Shown piece after piece: positions 1-10,838 of a stretch of 64,000 nucleotides of DNA; positions within the stretch are counted from its first letter, which is position 1, and every line of letters starts with the position of its first letter. The stretch covers positions 1 to 64,000 of the forward strand of contig NW_026014632.1 of NCBI RefSeq assembly GCF_020379485.1, read 5' to 3'. Under the pieces are notes generated by a model. That model had not been told where the DNA came from and ran no database searches. It was given only the letters and a program-made list of their open reading frames with translations. The DNA is from Brassica napus (lineage: Eukaryota > Streptophyta > Magnoliopsida > Brassicales > Brassicaceae). The position numbers were made by a program, and so were the translations under genes.

Positions 1-113
1 GTGGTTGGAATGGTTCCAGCTGGTAACACCCTGGTCTGTTCACACCATCCTGCCCCTGCTCCAGACGCTCCAGTTGCCCTCCTTTCCTTTCCGAGATTTA
101 TACCTTCTTGTAC
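1..113 (-). pseudogene. gag 5' fragment of a Tekay-like retrotransposon, cut by window edge
   Basis: This stretch aligns with the first codons of the gag gene of the complete element further right (around 47290-47403). It carries the same lysine/arginine-rich start region. Compared with that copy it has at least three small indels (an extra G in a GGGC run and losses in the GCAG and GGTG stretches), so the frame is broken. The rest of the element lies outside the window on the left. Gag would form the cytoplasmic particle in which the element RNA is copied; this copy cannot encode it. Confidence 0.75.
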
Positions 114-223
114 CTTAGGAGTTACAAACACAAACAAAAGGTTAGTCCACAACTGAACACACAAACCTCAATCACTCCTAAGTTAATCAGTACAAAAGAT
201 TACTTAGAACCCAACTATCTCAC
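114..223 (-). other. putative intron in gag leader (second copy)
   Basis: An ATG at 224-226 (minus strand) is followed at once by GTGAG, and the gag frame resumes after an AAG acceptor at 114-116. The layout and 110-nt length are identical to the intact element at 47404-47513. See that entry for the argument. The intron call is inference from splice-site look and frame, not from transcript data. Confidence 0.4.
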
Positions 224-288
224 CATGAGTCCAAACGGCCAAGTGTGTGGTGAGCTAGGATAACCCAACAAATCCTAGAATCAAGAAT

Positions 289-300
289 GCTCTGATACCA
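289..300 (-). other. primer binding site, tRNA-iMet type
   Basis: Read on the minus strand this is TGGTATCAGAGC, the classic complement to the 3' end of plant initiator methionine tRNA. It lies three bases inside the LTR, as expected for minus-strand DNA priming of a Ty3/gypsy element. It fixes the orientation of this element as minus. Confidence 0.9.
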
Positions 301-303
301 ACT

Positions 304-1983
304 TGTAAGACCGATCCTGGATTCCCCAATCCAACCAGACCGCGGCCTCACCAACAATGCAACCAGTTTCATTTACATATTCAAGTTCAAGTGTTAAATA
401 ATTCTAAGTCTTTTCAGAGTTTTGAGGTTCCACATTCACACTTAAACAATCCAACATCGACTAGGGCAAATAGATATTTCATAGATAATAACCAAGGTTC
501 ATACATCATTCATCATCCTAATAAATAGATCACACACTAGAATCGCATAAGTTCACAAGTTGCACATAGGCTACAATAATTACACAATTTTCAGAATCAA
601 CCAATCAACACACATCTTCCCATGGCTGCGGTCCTCATGGTGCTTTTTCCTTACCACGGTCCATTTCTGGTCCTGGATCCAACACAAACAACACACAATC
701 ACAAGGTTAGATTACAAACAAGAATCAGTTCACATTGCATGGTCGGATCCAATCTAGTCAAGAACAATCATCAAAAATGTCAAATCTGACCCCTTTAAAA
801 AGAGATCCAAATACCAAATAAATTCATGATAAATCATGACAATTCAGAAGAAAAATATTCCCATAATCAGATTCAAAAGAACCGGCTCAGATCATAGTGA
901 TCTCGGCCATGAACAGCCCACACAAGAACAAGGGGCTTTCATGGGGATTTGATCAGGCCAGGCCTTAAGATCGATAGATCCTTCCCTGTAATATCATAAA
1001 ACAATCGATAGTACAATATATATGAAGAAAAACGAGTAGAAGAAGTCAGAGTAAGGAGTGGCCAATCGATCCAAACGGCCAGACAGACTCACACGGCCAT
1101 CATCCACGGCCTTGTCCGGTTACTCTTGGCCACACCTCTCACCTAGGAGTTCGGTCTCCAGGGGCGACTTCCTCTCTTTCTCCTTTGCCTTCTCCTTGTC
1201 TTTCTGCCTCAAATCCATCCTCTTGATCACACGCCCAACACACCAGGAACACTCAAGAACAATCTCTTGGATCAAATCGGCCAATCCAAGGTTTGTGTCT
1301 CTCTTTCTCTCTTGAATTTTCTCTGTGTTTCTCTCTGTGTGAAAGTGAGTAAAAATCGACCAGAATGGAGAAATGAGAGAGAGAGGACGACTTAAACTGT
1401 CCCCAACCGCCTGGGCGAACAGTTACCCAAAATCACATCCCTTCTTCCCAAAACCGTCCCATAACCGCCCATTGGCGGTTTCTCCCTTTTCTTCCTTTGA
1501 CAAATCGATCACTGAGCCTCAGCTCACACTCTGGAAGCTTGCCCACTCCCTGTCCCAAGCCTAAGACCAATTTGGTCGAACCGTCCTGCACCCAGACCAT
1601 CGGCTCGCCCAGTAACCGTCCCGGACTCGTCCACACTGATCCGAACCAGAACGCACCGTTCACCGGATTGAGCTGACCTCCAGCTGTTCCCAGCTGAGTG
1701 AGATAGTCCACCAGCTCCTGTGAGCTGAACAGATCATGGTGAACTGAATACCAGCTGAACCGAGCTGATTGAACTCAAACCAACACCGTCCAGCTGCCTA
1801 AACACTCACTCAACTCCTTTACCCTTGTTTCCATCGTATCCTGGTTAAGTCTCAGCTGACTGATGCCCTTAACCTTCATTCAGGACCATGATACGCTTGT
1901 CTCAAGGTCTAATGACCTGACTGGTGCGTCTCCCTGCACCATGGCCCATCCGGGCGATCCTATCTAGGATCGGGGACATGACA
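304..1983 (-). repeat. LTR of a minus-strand Tekay-like element (its 5' LTR)
   Basis: The LTR runs from TGTAAGA to GACATGACA on the plus strand, that is TG...CA in element orientation. It is collinear over its whole length with the two LTRs of the intact element at 40710-42411 and 47592-49292. It differs by scattered substitutions and small indels, so it is an older insertion than that one. It is followed at 1984 by the reverse transcriptase sequence of another element on the plus strand, which shows nested insertion. The partner LTR and the left target duplication are outside the window. A CAGCTG-rich stretch lies at about 1660-1860. Confidence 0.9.
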
Positions 1984-2105
1984 GCACCAGTCCTATTTGT
2001 TAAGAAAAAGGATGGTAGCTTTAGGTTGTGCATTGATGATAGGGGTTTGAACAGGGTGACTGGGAAGAACAAGTACCCTTTACCCAGGATTGATGAATTG
2101 CTGGA
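1984..2105 (+). pseudogene. reverse transcriptase fragment of a plus-strand Ty3/gypsy element
   Basis: Translation gives a short piece of the RT palm and fingers, with [18 protein letters not shown] followed by [19 protein letters not shown]. It matches residues ~228-267 of the intact pol at 42388-45816, with Tyr to Asp and Val to Gly changes. It is cut on the left by the nested LTR. On the right it joins abruptly to the non-coding 3' tail at CTGGAATCATAAACC. The catalytic Asp-Asp motif is absent. The insertion must have hit the RT gene of a more complete relative of the short-internal elements seen later. Confidence 0.85.
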
Positions 2106-2627
2106 ATCATAAACCTTATTGTCCAGGAAGGACTTAAGGAAACAGAACAATCTGTTAGGACTCATGTAGAGTGACCAGCCTAAAGATTGGAACATGTTCG
2201 CTAGGACTTGGCTGGTGCATCGAGTGGCTTGGAGATTGGTTGAATCTACTAAGACTTGAGTACTCAGTATGTCCTAGGTACTGAATTTGATCTGGTCATG
2301 GAACTAGAGGCGTTCTACATGGACTTGGTGTCTACTACGAACGCAACCTGGAGAGTTGGGTCAGTGACACAAGTCATGTCTTTGTATGGGTGCTTGATGG
2401 ACCACTTGATAAGATTTTGGGTTAAATATCTATCAAGTGGGGGAGACTTGTTGTATATATGATGACCAAGATGTGGTCAGTGAGAAGGAACAAGGTGGGA
2501 GATGCAACGAATTGATTAGAAAGAACCAATCGAGCATGCTCCATGTTCCGGGTACAAAGGGTTCGGATGGACCTTTGTCATGAGACAAGAGGTTAACACC
2601 ACTGGATTCGAGGACGAATCCTTTGTA
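2106..2627 (+). other. non-coding 3' internal region of the same element
   Basis: This stretch holds no convincing gene. It is collinear with the 3' ends of the two short internal regions (about 37610-38133 and 51230-51750). It contains the same landmarks: the TCATAAACCTTATTGTCC start, the GATTCGAGGACGAATCC stretch and the following PPT. The last few codons of an ancestral pol frame are recognisable just before the PPT. Confidence 0.75.
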
Positions 2628-2640
2628 AGTGGGGGAGACT
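2628..2640 (+). other. polypurine tract
   Basis: AGTGGGGGAGACT lies directly before the LTR start TGTCATG and is identical in position and sequence to the tracts at 38134 and 51751. In Ty3/gypsy elements this RNase H-resistant stretch primes plus-strand DNA. It shows that the LTR beginning at 2641 is the 3' LTR of its element. Confidence 0.85.
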
Positions 2641-5583
2641 TGTCATGTCCCCGATCCTGGATAGGATCGTCCGGACGGACTGCGGTGCGAGGAAACGCAC
2701 CATTCAGGTCATATGACCTAAAGACAAGTATATCATGGCCTGAAGGTAAGGTTAAGGGCATCAGGGAGCTAAGGCATAGCTAATCCAAGAAGGAGACAAG
2801 CTCAAAGGAGCTGGACAAGCGAGCTGGTAGCTGGACAAGATCCAGGTGAAGCTCGATGAAGTGAGTGATCAGAATGGATCATGGGAAAACTAAGTCTAGG
2901 TCTGGAAATTGACCAAGGGACTTAGAAGGATTGAAGAAGATAAAGGAAGCAAGCTGGACACAGTGTATAACAGCTGGGCGATGCAGTAAGCAAGCTCGAC
3001 CAGCTAGGTGAAGTGTAGTGCAGCTCGGTGTAGCTCACTGAAGTGTAGGTCAGCTCCCTGAGCTGGATGGTCTAGCTCACTCAGCTGTATCAGCTGGGAT
3101 CAGCTCAACTCAGCTGGACTGAGTGTTCGAGTCTTGGGCAGTTGGTTCGGGTCGGGACAGTGACCAGGGCATGTGGAAGACCCATGTGTACCAATGGGCT
3201 GGAGGGCTCTTGTGGTTGGGTCATGGGCGTGGGCAATCAGTCTGGGCCTTGTTTGGACTTGTCCAGGAGTGGTTTGGCAGTTCCAGGGCGTGTGGTAACT
3301 GCCATAGGCGAAAGGGTGCAATCTGTACCATTGATTAAATCAATGGCCAGAAATGATACCGAAGGGATGCAATGGTTAAGAAGTAACCACCCCTTCTCCT
3401 ATATAAGGAAGGCAAGTCCGTGCCTTTGCAGGCACGCCAGGGCTTCCTTCTACACCCTGAAACACAAAGAATCCAGAGAAAAAATACAGAGAGTTGGTTG
3501 GATTCCCAATCCAAGACCCATGGTGGTGTGAAGGCCATAAAGAGACAGTTTTGGGGCAGATCAAGGGGGAAGTTGAGAACGACCCTCTGAACGGTTTTGA
3601 TCATTGTTAACAACACCCAAAGCCTTATCTGGAGCCTGTGAACACACGCAAATGGTGAGGAAAGGAGGGAGTTGGCCGGAATCCATTCCCAAGGGCCAAT
3701 GCAGCCTTAAAGGGAGATTGGTGTGGAAAGCAGTTTCATGGGAAACAAAGAGGGAAGTGATGCACGACCTTTGGATGGTGATTGATCATGGATGATCATG
3801 TCTAAGGCTTCCTCTGTGTCTTGGGAAACACACGCAATGGTTAGGAGAGAAGGGGGAAGGCTTGACTCCACTCTCAAAGGCATGAACAGCCTTGAAGATG
3901 GATGCAGTATAGAAACTGGTTTCATGGAAGTTCCATGGAAGGAGGGATGGGCACGAACCATGGTTAGATCTTATCAATACTGGGAGTATGTGATAAGGGT
4001 TTGATGAAGGCGTGCTAGGAGGAGCATGGACGCCCCTGATGAGGTAACAGGTGGGGACTGCAGACCATTTGACATAGTCTGGTACACTATGGGCAGATCT
4101 GGTCCTGCAGTACCTTACACCTACTTGTTTTATGATTATTAATCATATTATCCTTCTTCTTATGATTGAGATTGATGATTAGACATAGTAGCACTGAACC
4201 ATGGCTTGGCCGGTTCAGAAGAACCCTCCATGGCCTTGGTTTGGCAGCTAAGTCTGGATCTCCTACTTCCTGATGGATTATGGCGATCTGACTTTGGAAT
4301 CCTCTTAGTGGTGAATTATCATGAATTATCATGGTATTTGGGGATTTTTATCTGATTGATTTAGAGATGGTCCCTTGGGCCGGTTCGGCTGATCTTGGCC
4401 GAGATCTATGGGATGGAGGCGGTTCTGGGAAATCTGATTGGACCATTCTCTTAGTTAGATTTATCATGAACTGTCATGAATTTTAATTGATTTTTGGAGC
4501 AGGTTTGCTTGGGGTCAAAATTGCACCTGAGGGCATATGGGTCAGATCCTTGTGTTAGGATATCTGATCATATGTTTGTGTGCTGGAACATATTGTCACT
4601 TATGATATTGATCATAAGGAATTGCTGGTTATCAACCTTGGTGTTGGTAAGGCAGGCCGTGTGTGATCTGATCATGGGCAAGGATGGACGACCTGATCCT
4701 TGGATGATGGATCAAGGTGTCTGATCTGATTGGTCGAAGGATGCACCGGTGGTAAGAGCAACACTAATCAGGTTCAGTGGGACATGGTTCCATGACTGAT
4801 TAGGAAGTATGAAGACTCATCAGTTCTGAGTCATGTGGGGTGGTTGGTTGATTGACTCAGGATCTGATGGGTATTGTTAGTCCATGAGCTGGACTTGGTA
4901 TCATAAGTTGATAAGGCAAAGGATGTGGGACAGTGCATGAGCCGGTAAGGGCCAGATGCATGTCCTTAGCTGTTTGAAGACTTCTCAAGGGTTACTTATG
5001 TCTTGGGGATGGTTGGCTGAATGACTAAGTACCTAAGGGAGTTGTTTTTTTGTGTGTAAAGGAGCTGGACGCAGTATATGGCAGCTGGCCATAGCTCGGT
5101 CCTAGCTCAGTTCGAGTGTGACAGCTCGATCAGCTGGTTTATGAGTTCATTCAGCTAGAGTAGCTGGGCCGATGAGCTAACAAGCTCTTGGGTGTGCAAA
5201 GGTATGATCTAGCAATGTTGCATAGATCTAGATAGAATGGTTAGGGGAATGGAACCTCAGATTTTTATGCCTTGATTTGGGTTCGGGATTGACCTTGGAG
5301 CTAGCTGGTAGTTGAGTATACTAACCATTAGCCGAGGTGATTCGACCAGACAGTATTATATTGGTTATAGACCAATGGTTAAGTAGTACTATTCCGCTGT
5401 GCATAAGTTGAAAGGATCTAGCTAGGGAATGACTAAGGTAGTCTTGAGCTAGGATCTGAGTTAGCCCTCGCCAATGGGCGATATTTTAAATAAAGGGCAA
5501 AATTTTTAGAGGTTCGGTCCGGGTATGGACTGAGCGATGTGAGGCATCGACCGCGGCCTAGTCGGCCGGGATCGGGTCTTACA
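2641..5583 (+). repeat. 3' LTR (LTR a) of a short-internal Tekay-related element
   Basis: The LTR opens with TGTCATGTCCCCGATCC and ends with GATCGGGTCTTACA; it is collinear with LTRs b to e (29103, 33147, 38147 and 51764). It contains a TATA box (3400-3406), an AGCTGG/CAGCT-dense stretch before it (about 2790-3120) and another near 5060-5190. After its last base there is no PBS; the minisatellite follows directly, as expected for a 3' LTR of an element that landed in the array. The ORFs of 60-130 codons within it show no known domain and are not called. Confidence 0.88.
3400..3406 (+). promoter_or_regulatory. TATA box of LTR a
   Basis: TATATAA is followed by an A/G-rich segment at the position where sister LTRs have TATAAAA (33907, 38907, 52524). 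It is the likely core promoter, setting transcription start some 25-35 bases downstream. Confidence 0.6.
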
Positions 5584-5745
5584 ACGGATGTCATGTGTGT
5601 GCTGACGGACACAGACGGACACAGACGGACACACACGGACAGCCCTGGACGTCCTGTGTGTGCTGGCGGACACCCACGGACGTCCTGCATGTACTGACCC
5701 AGACAGCCCACGTGGGCCAAATCACTGAACAGTCCACGGGAAGGG
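5584..5745. repeat. minisatellite, left segment
   Basis: The stretch is made of the same 10-bp (GGACACACAC-like) and 21-bp (GGACGTCC...GTGCTGAC) modules as the main array, plus one linker with CCCACGTGGGCC and the CACGGGAAGGG end. It stops within a linker exactly at the target duplication of the CRM-like element; the rest of that linker resumes at 12761. It is therefore the left end of the array at 12766-29102. Confidence 0.95.
5741..5745. repeat. target site duplication AAGGG (left)
   Basis: AAGGG directly precedes the 5' LTR and recurs directly after the 3' LTR at 12761-12765. Its normal context in the array linker (CACGGGAAGGGTCAGCGTG) is restored if the element is removed. Confidence 0.95.
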
Positions 5746-6699
5746 TGATGTGCCCCAGTCCGAGGATCAGTCCATGGAATCAGATCAGAACGTCCGGAAC
5801 AACGCAACTGAGGTTCAGTCCATCGATCGGGCCGAAAAGACTGCTCGAGCCGTGTATCGTCTTGACCCACACTCGTTCGGATTGGAGCTTCAGGATAACC
5901 CACGACCATATGGCCAAATCAACCGTACAGAAGTTTGCCTTTCCCGTCCTGTTCGTCATGCTAAGTCCATCGGTCAAGTCAGAAGTGAAGTTGATCGAGT
6001 GGAATCCAAATTTGACCACGGTCTCTCTCTCTCTTAAGCCGTCTCGGCCGAACCGGCGATCGTTCTGATGAACTGATCCGACACTTCGATCAGTTGATGA
6101 ACTTTGATCAGCCAAATCTCTCTAAGGCAAGACTCTCTTGAGGTTGTCCAAAGACTTAGCCACCTTTTGGTCCGGCACAGTCCATGAAAATCACCCGTCC
6201 GTACATGAAGACCGTACCGGCCGTGTACTGCTCCATACCGCGGGACGTGCTATCAGTTACACCGAACCTGGACAAGATTAGCCGAAGAGTTCAAATCGAC
6301 CAGTCAACATTATTTTCTGTGCTTTGACTAGATCTGGTCTTCTATCTATTTTCTATGTCTCTTTTTCATACATTTTTATTTATTATCTTTGACTACAGTT
6401 GTATAAGTAAGAGAACGCATCCTTGAAATAAGATAATCGATTTTCCTTATTCATTTTGAGATTTCTTTCTTTGTTCTTTGATTAGAACATTCTTGTTCCC
6501 TTGGTGAGGCTATCTCCAAGTGAATCCCCTTTCTTTGAGCCGGACTTGTGTGTCAAATCAAGCGGCCATTGAGAGTTCTAGTAGTATCATTGGGTCTTCC
6601 GCATCCCTTTGTGTCACTAAACAATCCATCAGTTCTCTATCTTCAGATCGAGTTCATATCATCAGATCCGGTTGAGTGTTCGTTCCTTAGGGTTCTTCA
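5746..6699 (+). repeat. 5' LTR of the CRM-like element
   Basis: The LTR starts TGATGTGCCCC and ends GGGTTCTTCA. It is collinear with 11798-12760. A TATA-like TATAAGT lies at 6402-6408, after a T-rich stretch. ORFs of ~100-160 codons within it are the leftover pol tail frame also seen in the 3' LTR or its antisense, so they are not called as genes. Confidence 0.93.
6402..6408 (+). promoter_or_regulatory. TATA-like box in 5' LTR
   Basis: TATAAGT in an AT-rich setting, matched in the 3' LTR by TATATAA at 12459-12465. It is the best candidate for the core promoter of the element. Confidence 0.5.
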
Positions 6700-6701
6700 A
6701 G

Positions 6702-6713
6702 TGGTATCAGAGC
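6702..6713 (+). other. primer binding site, tRNA-iMet type
   Basis: TGGTATCAGAGC starts two bases after the 5' LTR. It is complementary to the 3' end of initiator Met tRNA, the usual primer in plant CRM and other chromoviruses. Confidence 0.92.
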
Positions 6714-7187
6714 CACTCTTCCGGTATCTCTTTTCATCCATCTTCTCATCTATCATTTTCTTCAAAAAAAAAAAGAAATTCTTCTTCTATCTATCTTTGA
6801 ATCCGGGCCCCGCTTTACCATCCATATATATTAAAATAAAAGAAAGAAAGATCTAATCAAAAAAAAAAAAAAAGAAAGAAAATATATCAAAAGTTTTCAA
6901 TTGTGGTTTGGTGGTGGAAGAGTAAGCCTGCTGGCCGAGGAGAAACCCGGCCTTGGAGGTGGTTAATACCGATTCCCCTTGTTAAATCTCTTATCTTTAT
7001 ATCTTGTCTCTTGGGTGTTTCACTTGGGATTCTCATTTTGGGTATCTAGTTTGTTCTCTTAGAACTTTGAGGGAAACTCTCTTGTGTGACTACCAAATTG
7101 AGTGAAACACGTGTGTGGGCAAGGATAAACACCTGAGTGTGTGAGGTTTTTAATCTAACTTTACCTTGTTTAAGTTTTCAGGTAGCC
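6714..7187 (+). other. untranslated leader of the CRM-like element
   Basis: There is no gene here. The leader contains two A-rich runs (about 6767-6777 and 6858-6874) and T-rich stretches. It ends with TTTTCAGG just upstream of the gag ATG, which looks like a splice acceptor. A spliced leader is possible but unproven. Confidence 0.6.
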
Positions 7188-8290
7188 ATGGATAGTGAAG
7201 ATGAAAGAAACCGACCCGGAAATTCACATGCCGGATTATCTAACTTGCAAATGTGTGCTCTCAATGATTCTATGTCTAACTTGTTGAATACAGGTTTGGA
7301 GGCAATCCATCAGAGGCTAGATGAACTTCAGGGCCATCCAGTCAGCCACGAACCAGAAAGATGACCATCCAAGGAGGAACAGCCGTCCGACCTAGAAATC
7401 CGAGAAGAGTCTTATGATGATGATCGATCCATCAACTGTCCAAGGAGAGTTCCTAGGCATCAAAACCGAGGTGATGTCAATCCCTTTGGTAGAAATGAAA
7501 GAACCAATGATGGCTTGGGTGGTTTGAAATTGAAAATTCAAGTTTTGATGGCAAAAATGATCCGGATGCTTTTCTTGAATGGGAAAGAAAAATTGAACTT
7601 GTGTTTAATTGTCAAAATTTTTCTGATATTAAAAAGGTTAGACTTGCTGCTGCTGAGTTACTGGCTATGCTATTAACTGGTATGATCGAGTTTGTGACTA
7701 GCAGGAGGAGAGCAGGTGAGGCGCCAGTTGATACATGGGATGAGCTTTCCCTGCTGATGCGGAGACGCTTTTTTCCCGACCATTACCACAGAGATCTACA
7801 CCATAAACTCAGGCGTTTGCTTCAAGTTTCTAAGTCAGTTGAGGACTATCACCAGGAGATTGAGACCTTGATGATCAAAGCTGATGTAGAAGAGCCCTTA
7901 GACGCCACCATGGCCAGATTTTTACCGGCTCAACTGGGACATACAAGACCGCATGGAGCTGGAAGACTATGACAGCATGGAGCAGATGTTACACAAGGCC
8001 GTGCTGATCGAGCAACAAGTCAAGAGAAAGGGTCTCACTAAACCGACCTTTGCTTCTAAAACAACCTTTGCTTCCAAGCCAAACTATCAAGACAAGGGTA
8101 AGTCTTCTTCCACAACAAATACAGCTTTTCAGACAAATGTCCCTGCTCGTGTTAATAGAGAAAAGAAAGAAAAGAAGCTACCAAACGAACCAGAGACATC
8201 CAATGCTTTAGGTGTCATGGCCTGGCCACTATGCCAACCGATGTCCAAACCAAAAGGTGATGGTGCTCATGGAGAATGGAGAAGTCGAAT
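7188..8290 (+). pseudogene. gag of the CRM-like element, broken
   Basis: The ATG at 7188 opens a frame (MDSEDERNRPGNSHAG) that ends in a TGA at ~7362. Gag-like sequence then continues in other frames. The retrotransposon gag domain is clear around 7530-7920 (FLEWERKIELVFNCQNF, then FFPDHYHRDLHHKLRRL), followed after a frameshift near 7920 by MEQMLHKAVLIEQQVKRKG. A degraded CCHC zinc knuckle (GHYANRCPNQK) lies near 8215-8255. At least one stop and two or three frameshifts prevent a full product. Gag would package element RNA; the zinc knuckle would bind it. Confidence 0.85.
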
Positions 8291-9178
8291 CTGAAGAAGA
8301 CAAGAAGGATATCGGACCAGTGTATGATGATGATCATGAGGAAGAAGAACTTGACTTCCGGTTCATGGTCCCCTTTGTTACTAGGAAGGTCTTGGACGAC
8401 ACCATTGATCCCATCTTTGATGAGGAGGTCGATGGAGGGATCAATGAGTTTGCTCGACCTTCGTGGAGAGTTCTGATCCGATCTATGATGAGGATGTTTT
8501 TGATGAGCCAAGCCATGGTTCACTACTGGTTACTAGGCGTGCCTTGAGTGTCCAACCAAAATCCAATGACAAAGAACAAAGGGAGAATCTCTTTCACTCT
8601 AGATGTCTCATATCTGATAAAGTTTGTTCTTTAATTATTGATGGAGGTAGTTGCACTAATGTGGCTAGTGACACCCTTGTAAAGAAACTTGGGCTTGTTA
8701 CTCGGCCTCTTTCTCGTCCTTTCAGGTTGGAGTGGCTCAATGAGTCCGAGAACAGTATGTGAAGGAGCAAGTCACGGTTCCACTCTCCATTGGCCGATAT
8801 GAGGATGAGGTTGTTTGCAATGTGCTTCCCATGGATGCTTGCCATGTTCTCTTGGGCCGGCCTTGGCTATTTAACAAGAAGGCAGTGCATGATGGTTTCA
8901 CAAACCGCACTCATTTGATCATAAAGGAAAGAAGATCACCTTGGTGCCTTTGTCGCCTTCGGAAGTCCATCAAGACCAGGTCCAACTTAAGAAGAACCAA
9001 GACCAAGACTCTAAAGCTGATAAACCTGAGACCAGTACCAGAAACTCCAACTTCTTTGTCAAAGAAAGTCAGGTAAGGAAGTCTCTTTGCTCTCAAAAGC
9101 CATTCTCTTACTGATTTATAAAGAGTCTCTCTGGCCTCATCTTCTTCTGACCTTGCACCGGAGATTCTGAGTGAGTTT
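8291..9178 (+). pseudogene. protease region of the CRM-like element, broken
   Basis: After an acidic spacer (EEDKKD, DDDHEEEELDF), the frame at 8463-8762 carries LIIDGGSCTNVASDTL, the aspartic protease active-site region in the CRM form (Asp-Gly-Gly). A nearby frame (8759-9076) continues with LLGRPWLFNKKAVHDG, the C-terminal flap side of the fold. Frameshifts near 8530 and 8760 separate the parts. The enzyme would cut the Gag-Pol polyprotein. Confidence 0.8.
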
Positions 9179-10838
9179 TTAGGTATCTTGCAGGATTATT
9201 CTGATGTGTTTCCAGAAGAAAATCCCAAAGGATTGCCACCGGTGAGAGGCATGAGCATCAGATCGATCTCGTCCCGGGCGGGCCTCTCTACCGAACCGCC
9301 AGCGTACCGCACCATTCCGGTCGAGAGACAAGGAACTGCAGAAACAGATCAAAAACTTGCTTGAGAAGGGATACATCAGAGAGAGTCTCAGTCCTGTGCC
9401 GTGCCTGTTCTACTTGTACCAAAGAAGGATGGCTCCTGGAGGATGTGTGGACTGCCGGCCATAAACAACATCACAGTAAAGTCTCGACATCCTATCCCTC
9501 GTCTTGATGATATGCTTGATGAACTCCATGGTTCTAAGTAGTTTTCTAAGATAGATTTGAGAAATGGCTATCATCAGATTAGGATGAAAAGGTGATGAAT
9601 GGAAAACGGCCTTTAAAACAAAACTAGGTTTGTATGAGTGGCTTGTCATGCCCTTTGGTCTCACTAATGCACCTAGTACTTCCATGCGCCTAATGAATCA
9701 TGTCTTGAGGTGTTTTATTGGTCATTTTGTTGTGGTTTACTTTGATGACATTCTTATTTACAGCAAAAGCCTTGATGAGCACCAACAGAACTTGAAATCT
9801 GTTCTTGAAGTCCTTAGAAAGGAACGTTTGTTTGCTAACCTTGGAAAGTGTTATTTTGGCACAGATCATGTGGTCTTTCTAGGTTTTGTTGTAGGTGCAG
9901 ATGGCTTGAGAGTGGTCGAGCAGAAGGTCCAAGCAATCCGGGACTGGCCGATTCCGACCATCATTGGTGAATTAAGAAGCTTCCATGGCCTTGCCGGCTT
10001 CTATAGGCGATTTGTTCAAAACTTCAGTACCTTGGCCGCTCCTCTTATTGAAGTAATCAAGAAGAACGTGGGGTTCAAATGGGGACCAGCTCAGGAAGAA
10101 GCATTCGAAATCCTTAAAGGGAAGTTGACTCACGCCCCTTTACTTGTACTTCCAGATTTTTCTAAAGCTTTTGAAATCGAATGTGATGCTTCTGGTGTTG
10201 GTATTGGTGCTGTGTTGATGCAGGATGGAAAATCAGTGGCTTATTTCAGTGAGAAGCTTGGAGGAGCTATGCTCAACTACCCCACATACGACCAAAAACT
10301 CTATGCCTTGGTGAGGGCCCTTCAAATGTTGCAGCACTATCTTTGGCCTAAGGAGTTCATCATCCACACTGATCATCAGTCTCTAAGACACCTTAAGGGT
10401 CAGCAGAAGCTCAACAAGAGGCATGCTCGTTAGATGGAGTTCATTGGGACATTCCCTTATGTGATCAAGTACAAACATAGTAAGGAGAATGTTGTGGCCG
10501 ATGCATTGTCTCGAAGGTATACTCTTCTCTCAGCCCTTGAAACAAAATTGCTTGGTTTTGAGTTTATCAAAGATTTATACGCATCTGATCAAGATTTCAA
10601 AGAGGTTTTCCGAAAATGTTCCAAGGTCGCTTATGGAAAGTATTTTCAAAACTCTGGATTCCTATTCCTTGATAACCGCTTGTGCGTGCTCCAATGTTCT
10701 TTGAGGGAGTTGTTTCTCAGGGAAGCTCATGGAGGAGGTCTTATGGGACACTTTGGTGTTAAGAAAACTTACAAGGCGGTTCATGATCACTTCTATTGGC
10801 CAAGCTTGATGAAAGATGTGGAACGGATATGTAGCTGA
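9179..10838 (+). pseudogene. reverse transcriptase and RNase H of the CRM-like element, broken
   Basis: The RT N-terminal part (9180-9630) is recognisable but frame-shifted, with an in-frame TAG near 9540 (HGSK-stop-FSKIDL). From 9630 a 267-codon frame carries [13 protein letters not shown], the catalytic [11 protein letters not shown] (~9730-9762), the RT thumb and then RNase H with [16 protein letters not shown]. It ends at TAG (10431-10433) where related elements have Trp. RNase H continues in the same frame from 10434 (VVADALSRR), followed by the integrase zinc-binding region ([18 protein letters not shown]) up to a TGA at 10836. These are point stops rather than large losses, so decay looks gradual. 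Confidence 0.88.

Noticed and set aside
289..300. tRNA gene remnant
   Set aside because: Only the 12 bases complementary to the tRNA 3' end are present, at the usual distance from the LTR, so it is a primer binding site; the same holds for the other sites.
3100..4724. Small ORFs in LTR a and the matching ones in LTRs c, d and e (33.5-34.2, 38.6-39.1, 52.2-52.7 kb)
   Set aside because: They fall around the promoter region of LTRs, overlap on both strands and are not conserved in frame between the sister LTRs.
5595..6115. ORFs of ~95-157 codons in the 5' LTR of the CRM-like element, both strands
   Set aside because: The plus-strand frame is the repeated copy of the pol tail in the LTR joined to minisatellite; the minus-strand one is its shadow. 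No independent gene is supported.
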